Origin: an uncultured Brachyspira sp. | GTDB lineage: Bacteria > Spirochaetota > Brachyspiria > Brachyspirales > Brachyspiraceae | Assembly (NCBI RefSeq): GCF_934747485.1 | Contig: NZ_CAKVGN010000091.1 | Location: 1 to 9,885, forward strand | DNA: 9,885 nucleotides | Direction: 5' to 3' | Part shown: in pieces, positions 6,956 through 9,885 of the stretch | Layout of the letters: each line of letters starts with the position of its first letter | Numbering within the stretch: the stretch's first letter is position 1 | Made by a program: the position numbers and the translations under genes | The notes under the pieces: generated by a model | The model's input: only the letters and a program-made list of their open reading frames with translations | The model's database searches: none | What the model was told of the DNA's origin: nothing

Positions 6956-7669
6956 TTAATTTCTGTTTCTATTACTTAGATAATTCATAAGCCTATCAAA
7001 ATCAGAATTCAAAACTAAATCTTCTGGAAAATTAATAGCTTCAAGCATATTCAAAGCAGCTTCATGATTACCTACATTATACTTTGAATGAGAATCTGAA
7101 GTAACTACAATATTTAAATTATATTTTTTGCATAACAATGCCACTTCTCGGCAATTTTTATCGCTTCCCTTTCTCACCTTAAAAGAAGCAGAATTAATCT
7201 CTATAAGTTTATTGTATTCCTTACAAAGTTTAACTATCTTTTCCATATCAAATTCAAACTTTGGATTTCCAACATGCCCAAGACAATCAATATAACTATT
7301 TTTCATTAAACCAGCATACCCATTAGTGTGCGATTCTATATTGGAAGGTGTAATACAATCTTCATGATAGGAAGCTATGACAAAATCCAAACATTCAAGC
7401 GTATTTTTTCTCAAATCAATATTTCCATCATAATCTATAATATTAGCCTCAACTCCTCTAAGAACTCTAATTCCATTTACATATTCAGGTATATTATGCA
7501 TAGAGCCAAAATGCATAGGCTTAGCACCATCGCTAGACTTTGGACCATGATCCGTAATAGCAACAGCTAAAAATCCCCTTTCTTTAGCAGCACTTATAAT
7601 CTCATCTACAGTGCTAAAAGCATGTTGACTTACTATTGTATGCGTATGCAAATCAGCTATTATTTTCAT
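6956..7669 (-). CDS. PHP-domain phosphoesterase, YcdX-like
   Basis: This 237-residue protein belongs to the polymerase-and-histidinol-phosphatase (PHP) superfamily and is closest in layout to the E. coli YcdX type, a trinuclear-metal phosphatase. The metal ligands are present in order: DLHTH (H8, H10), a H16 in SQHAF, TDHG (D40, H41), RGVEAN (E74), SYHED (H102), GHVGNP (H132) and TSDSH (D192, H194). The set appears complete, so it should be active. The substrate is unknown; family members hydrolyse small phosphate esters or nucleotides. It is cytoplasmic, with no signal peptide. The SD AAGGA overlaps the TAA stop of the upstream kinase-like gene, only 13 bases before its ATG, which implies translational coupling as the last gene of the operon. 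A histidinol-phosphatase role is possible but there are no his genes nearby. Confidence 0.92.
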   Translation of the reverse strand: MKIIADLHTHTIVSQHAFSTVDEIISAAKERGFLAVAITDHGPKSSDGAKPMHFGSMHNIPEYVNGIRVLRGVEANIIDYDGNIDLRKNTLECLDFVIASYHEDCITPSNIESHTNGYAGLMKNSYIDCLGHVGNPKFEFDMEKIVKLCKEYNKLIEINSASFKVRKGSDKNCREVALLCKKYNLNIVVTSDSHSKYNVGNHEAALNMLEAINFPEDLVLNSDFDRLMNYLSNRNRN

Positions 7670-7682
7670 TTATTGCAAATCC

Positions 7683-8297
7683 TTATATACTTTTAGCCAT
7701 ATCTACTATAATATCTTCTACCTTTGCAAGTCCTATATAATCACTATTAAAACAAGCATGATAATTTCTTGCATCTCCCCATGCTCTTCCAGTATAATAA
7801 TTATAATGTTTAGCTCTCAATTTATCTCTGTCTTTAAGAATTTTCTCTACACTATTGCTGTCTAATTTATATTCATTAACTGCCCTATTTATTTTATTTT
7901 CCATATCTGAATGTATAAAAACATTAATACAATTTTCAAATTTTTCTAAAACATAATCAGCACATCTTCCAACTATTACACAAGAATGCTTATTAGCAAT
8001 TTCTTTAATAACATTGCTTTGAGCAAAAAACATAGTGTCTTGCAAAGATTCTCCATTACCAAATACCATATTACCAGCATAAGAACCAGATATAGCAAAG
8101 TTGAAAAGAGAAGGAGAAGTTAATTTTTGTTCATTTTCTTTAATATAATCTGGAGAAAAGCCTGTTTTATCAGAAGCCATTTCTATAATAGCCTTATCAT
8201 AAAAAGCTATGCCTAACTTTTTGGCTACATTTTCTCCTATAAATCTTCCGCCGCTTCCAAACTCTCTGCTAATAGTAATAATAATTTTTTTATCCAT
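7683..8297 (-). CDS. Cytidylate-kinase-like family protein
   Basis: The 204-residue product matches the cytidylate-kinase-like family, P-loop proteins related to Cmk but distinct from it. The N-terminus reads ITISREFGSGGRFIGENVA (8-25), where the SREFGSGGR stretch replaces the classical GxxGxGKS/T P-loop, as is normal in this family. YDKAII (33-38) follows, and VIVGRCADYVL lies mid-protein, both typical. A basic region with several Arg (RDKLRAKHYNYYTGRAWGD) probably forms the lid. It is expected to phosphorylate a nucleotide or related small molecule, but the substrate of this subfamily is not established, so it should not be called Cmk. The SD is strong (GGAGG, complement of 8307-8311) in a 22-base gap after the flavodoxin gene. 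It is cytoplasmic and part of the minus-strand operon. Confidence 0.9.
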   Translation of the reverse strand: MDKKIIITISREFGSGGRFIGENVAKKLGIAFYDKAIIEMASDKTGFSPDYIKENEQKLTSPSLFNFAISGSYAGNMVFGNGESLQDTMFFAQSNVIKEIANKHSCVIVGRCADYVLEKFENCINVFIHSDMENKINRAVNEYKLDSNSVEKILKDRDKLRAKHYNYYTGRAWGDARNYHACFNSDYIGLAKVEDIIVDMAKSI

Positions 8298-8319
8298 AAA
8301 AGATTTCCTCCAATAATTT

Positions 8320-8751
8320 TTAATCGCTTAGCAAATCAATTCCTACTTTCTTTATTTTCAATAATATCTCATCAGTAGGTTTATCTTTTGCTATAATTGG
8401 TTCTCTAAATAAAATAATACCATTGTTTTTAGCATCATAAGTCCAGTCTCTCATCCATTTGCCATCACCCCAACTATAAGAACCAAACAAAAATACTCTT
8501 TTATCTTTCAGAACCGATTTTATATTATTATACATAGGCAAAAATTCACTCTCTTCTAAAGTTTCAGCCCCCATAGCAGGACAGCCTAAAGCTATTATAG
8601 GATACTCCACAGCTTTATTTATATCAAAATTATAAGCCTTAAACATATCCGCCTGATAATTCTGAAGCTCTATAGATTCTTTAAGAGCATTTGCCATAAG
8701 CTTAGTATTACCTGTTTTACTCCAGAAAACTATAGCTACTTTTTTGTCCAT
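8320..8751 (-). CDS. Short-chain flavodoxin
   Basis: This 143-residue protein is a flavodoxin, an FMN-binding electron carrier. The phosphate-binding loop is SKTGNT (11-16), preceded by the first beta strand VAIVFW. Later motifs are ALGCPAMGAETLEESEF (the 50s loop with the isoalloxazine contacts) and FGSYSWGDGKWMRDW (the 90s loop with an aromatic FMN stack). Length and motifs match short-chain flavodoxins of anaerobes; its redox partners are not in the window. It lacks a usable SD. The lipoprotein stop codon is four bases ahead (TAA ATTT ATG on the minus strand), so ribosomes ending the lipoprotein probably reinitiate here. It is cytoplasmic. Confidence 0.92.
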   Translation of the reverse strand: MDKKVAIVFWSKTGNTKLMANALKESIELQNYQADMFKAYNFDINKAVEYPIIALGCPAMGAETLEESEFLPMYNNIKSVLKDKRVFLFGSYSWGDGKWMRDWTYDAKNNGIILFREPIIAKDKPTDEILLKIKKVGIDLLSD

Positions 8752-8755
8752 AAAT

Positions 8756-9073
8756 TTATTTTTTTAAATTATCTTTTGCTTCTTCTATAGACTTTGATGC
8801 CTCTTCTAAAGATTTGCTTAAAGTATCCTCAGCACTTTTCTTTACATATTCTATAGTTTCACCTGCCTTATTTAAGCTATTATCTATAGCCTCTCCCGCC
8901 ATATCTAAACTATTATCTATAGCATCATTAGCAGTATTTAATCCTTCATCTATTTTTTCATCAACATTCTCAAGTAATTTATCAACTTGTTTTTCTATAT
9001 TTTTTTTATCTTTTTCACAAGAAACAAAAAATATTAAAAACATAATAGATAATACAAAAAATATTCGCTTCAT
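8756..9073 (-). CDS. Small lipoprotein with hendecad coiled-coil repeats
   Basis: The 105-residue product has a lipoprotein signal (MKRIFF, hydrophobic core, then FFVSC with Cys19 as the lipidated residue; F at -3 is a loose lipobox, as spirochaetes allow). The rest is charged and helical with an 11-residue period. Units start at T47, M58, K69, S80 and E91; the two most alike share AIDNSL (51-56, 62-67), and weaker units reach back to K25. This hendecad pattern predicts a right-handed amphipathic coiled coil or a surface helix that lies on lipid, resembling LEA/apolipoprotein-like proteins by pattern only. The function is unknown. The DNA repeat is visible too (33-base period). SD AAGGA and a consensus promoter upstream support the start. 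It is the first gene of the minus-strand operon and should be membrane-anchored. Confidence 0.85.
   Translation of the reverse strand: MKRIFFVLSIMFLIFFVSCEKDKKNIEKQVDKLLENVDEKIDEGLNTANDAIDNSLDMAGEAIDNSLNKAGETIEYVKKSAEDTLSKSLEEASKSIEEAKDNLKK
8874..8923 (-). repeat. 33-base-period DNA repeat within the hendecad lipoprotein
   Basis: The plus strand has AAGCTATTATCTATAGC (8874-8890) and AAACTATTATCTATAGC (8907-8923), identical at 16 of 17 bases and 33 bases apart. This is eleven codons, one protein repeat unit, suggesting recent tandem duplication within the gene. Confidence 0.8.
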
Positions 9074-9101
9074 AAAAAAGTCCTTATTTTAAGATATTCT
9101 A

Positions 9102-9129
9102 ATTATATTAATAATATACTATTTGTCAA
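9102..9129 (-). promoter_or_regulatory. Consensus promoter of the lipoprotein-flavodoxin-kinase-PHP operon
   Basis: On the minus strand TTGACA (9129-9124) is followed by 16 bases and TATAAT (9107-9102), both hexamers perfect. The -10 lies 28 bases before the lipoprotein ATG (9073), with SD AAGGA between. No second promoter is evident before the downstream genes, whose gaps are 4, 22 and 13 bases, so this site probably drives all four. Confidence 0.8.
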
Positions 9130-9141
9130 GATTATATATTT

Positions 9142-9168
9142 ATACGTTTTATTAAATAAATAACGTAT
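9142..9168. repeat. Inverted repeat after the 210-residue lipoprotein gene
   Basis: ATACGTT (9142-9148) and AACGTAT (9162-9168) are exact reverse complements around a 13-base AT-only centre and abut the stop codon of the lipoprotein at 9169. A weak terminator or RNA end on the minus strand is possible, but no proper T-tract follows. It also lies 13 bases upstream of the next promoter's -35, so a regulatory site is an alternative. Confidence 0.4.
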
Positions 9169-9801
9169 TTATGGAGTAGTAGTATCATTTTCCCAAATTA
9201 TTGAAGATTTTGTCTTTCTTTTAAAAGTTATTTTTATTGGATTATTTGTCATTGCTTCAGCTAATTCTTTTGGCACAATTTGAAAGTTAGTTTTTAATGA
9301 TAATGAAAACTCTATATCTAGCCATGCATTTTCTATACCATCATCACTACGAGATAAACTTGCTTTTATATCTCCTTTCACATTACAACCTATATTTGTT
9401 GCTAAAGTATATATTTTCTTTTGAAAAACATTTGTAAAAGCTTTTATACTTATTGGGGTATATGGTTCAAGTATCCATTTTGACTTCAATTGCATAGTCA
9501 ATTGAGGATATTTACTTCCTTCTGGCAATTTTGGTATAGACTTATATATAAAATCGGTAAACACTTCCTTAACATCATCAGGTGTGTTTGGAACTTCAAA
9601 AGATAAAGCAGATATCTGACTATTTATATAATCTAAAGTTATAGTAATTATTCCATTATTAGTAACAAAATTTGTAATATAAACATAATTAGTTTCTGGA
9701 CTAGTTATGACATTTTCTGGAGCAAGTATATTCGGACGCTCTTTTTGGCATGATGAAATAGACATTATAAAAATAAATAAAATAAAGGCAACACGTATCA
9801 T
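9169..9801 (-). CDS. Lipoprotein of unknown function
   Basis: This is a predicted lipoprotein of 210 residues: short basic N-terminus (MIR), hydrophobic core, and lipobox ISSC with Cys18 lipidated. The mature part is mostly beta-like with Thr/Asn/Ile-rich segments (about 35-60), a middle stretch with PEGSKYPQLTMQLKSKW, and a C-terminal part containing AWLDIEFSLSL. I do not recognise a domain. I place the start at 9801 because GAGGG (complement of 9806-9810) lies four bases ahead and the signal peptide then has normal length. An in-frame ATG at 9825 would add eight residues and lies inside the terminal repeat. The copy of the 74-bp repeat begins one base upstream of the SD, so promoter and leader must be within or beyond the repeat. 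It may be anchored in the inner or outer membrane. Confidence 0.85.
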   Translation of the reverse strand: MIRVAFILFIFIMSISSCQKERPNILAPENVITSPETNYVYITNFVTNNGIITITLDYINSQISALSFEVPNTPDDVKEVFTDFIYKSIPKLPEGSKYPQLTMQLKSKWILEPYTPISIKAFTNVFQKKIYTLATNIGCNVKGDIKASLSRSDDGIENAWLDIEFSLSLKTNFQIVPKELAEAMTNNPIKITFKRKTKSSIIWENDTTTP

Positions 9802-9805
9802 AGTT

Positions 9806-9810
9806 CCCTC
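9806..9810 (-). promoter_or_regulatory. Shine-Dalgarno deciding the lipoprotein start
   Basis: The minus strand reads GAGGG, four bases, then ATG (9801-9799). It favours this start over the in-frame ATG at 9825, and lies just outside the terminal repeat. Confidence 0.75.
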
Positions 9811-9811
9811 T

Positions 9812-9885
9812 TGTTTAGGAGCCATACATATTGCACGTTTTTTAGTTTAAAAAAAGCAGGTATTCCTTATAATTTAATTAACTAA
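9812..9885 (-). repeat. Right copy of 74-bp perfect terminal inverted repeat
   Basis: This is the exact reverse complement of 2-75. Read inward on the minus strand, it leads directly into the SD of the 210-residue lipoprotein. A possible -10 (TATAAG, complement of 9866-9871) is present, but its -35 would lie outside the window. Both copies stop within one base of each other at their outer ends (the left copy has one more T), so the sequence may continue as a longer shared repeat beyond the window. Confidence 0.97.

Noticed and set aside
9802..9825. Upstream ATG at 9825 for the lipoprotein
   Set aside because: No SD precedes it, it lies in the terminal repeat, and it would put charged residues before an otherwise ideal signal peptide.
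1..9885. Circular replicon with terminal redundancy
   Set aside because: The shared end sequence is inverted, not direct, so it does not close a circle. No replication gene or origin is seen.
1..9885. Defence system, prophage, CRISPR, insertion-sequence transposase or integron within the window
   Set aside because: All genes are assigned to housekeeping, envelope or orphan classes. No transposase, nuclease effector, spacer array, integrase or attC-like site was found.

Overview
The window is strongly AT-rich, with A/T-ending codons almost throughout. It encodes a mix of cytoplasmic housekeeping enzymes, diacyl-lipoprotein candidates with loose lipoboxes and a small outer-membrane beta-barrel protein. 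That mix (diderm, very low GC, lipoprotein-rich) best fits a spirochaete of the Brachyspira type. This is an inference from composition and protein style, not from a marker gene. The interior looks like ordinary chromosome; there is no transposase, integrase, phage gene, CRISPR array, tRNA or rRNA.

Layout. The left end (1-75) is one copy of a 74-bp sequence whose exact reverse complement forms the right end (9812-9885), so the window is bounded by perfect inverted repeats. Next to the left copy is a minus-strand metallophosphoesterase (69-551) that lacks its C-terminal part; its last codon and stop lie inside the repeat. A 178-bp divergent intergenic region (552-729) holds a good minus-strand promoter and a textbook-perfect plus-strand promoter. 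The plus-strand block (730-6945) has an orphan 11-helix membrane protein, an outer-membrane beta-barrel protein closely coupled to pseudouridine-5'-phosphate glycosidase (psuG), an S9-family serine peptidase with an intact triad, an FmdB-type zinc-ribbon protein with its own promoter, and the rRNA/tRNA methyltransferase RlmN.

The block from 6956 to 9073 runs on the minus strand. It looks like a four-gene operon driven by a consensus promoter at 9102-9129: a small hendecad-repeat lipoprotein, a flavodoxin, a cytidylate-kinase-like protein and a PHP-domain phosphoesterase, with gaps of 4, 22 and 13 bp. A second, unrelated lipoprotein (9169-9801) lies upstream, with its Shine-Dalgarno directly abutting the right copy of the terminal repeat.

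How the genes fit together: psuG points to pseudouridine salvage (release of uracil and ribose 5-phosphate) downstream of a possible outer-membrane pore, and RlmN modifies rRNA/tRNA. The rest are general cell functions. No defence or secondary-metabolism system is visible. The most notable observation is the exact inverted terminal repeat that truncates one gene and forms the upstream region of another. It may be a mobile or dispersed repeat, a recombination boundary, or a consequence of how the contig was assembled.
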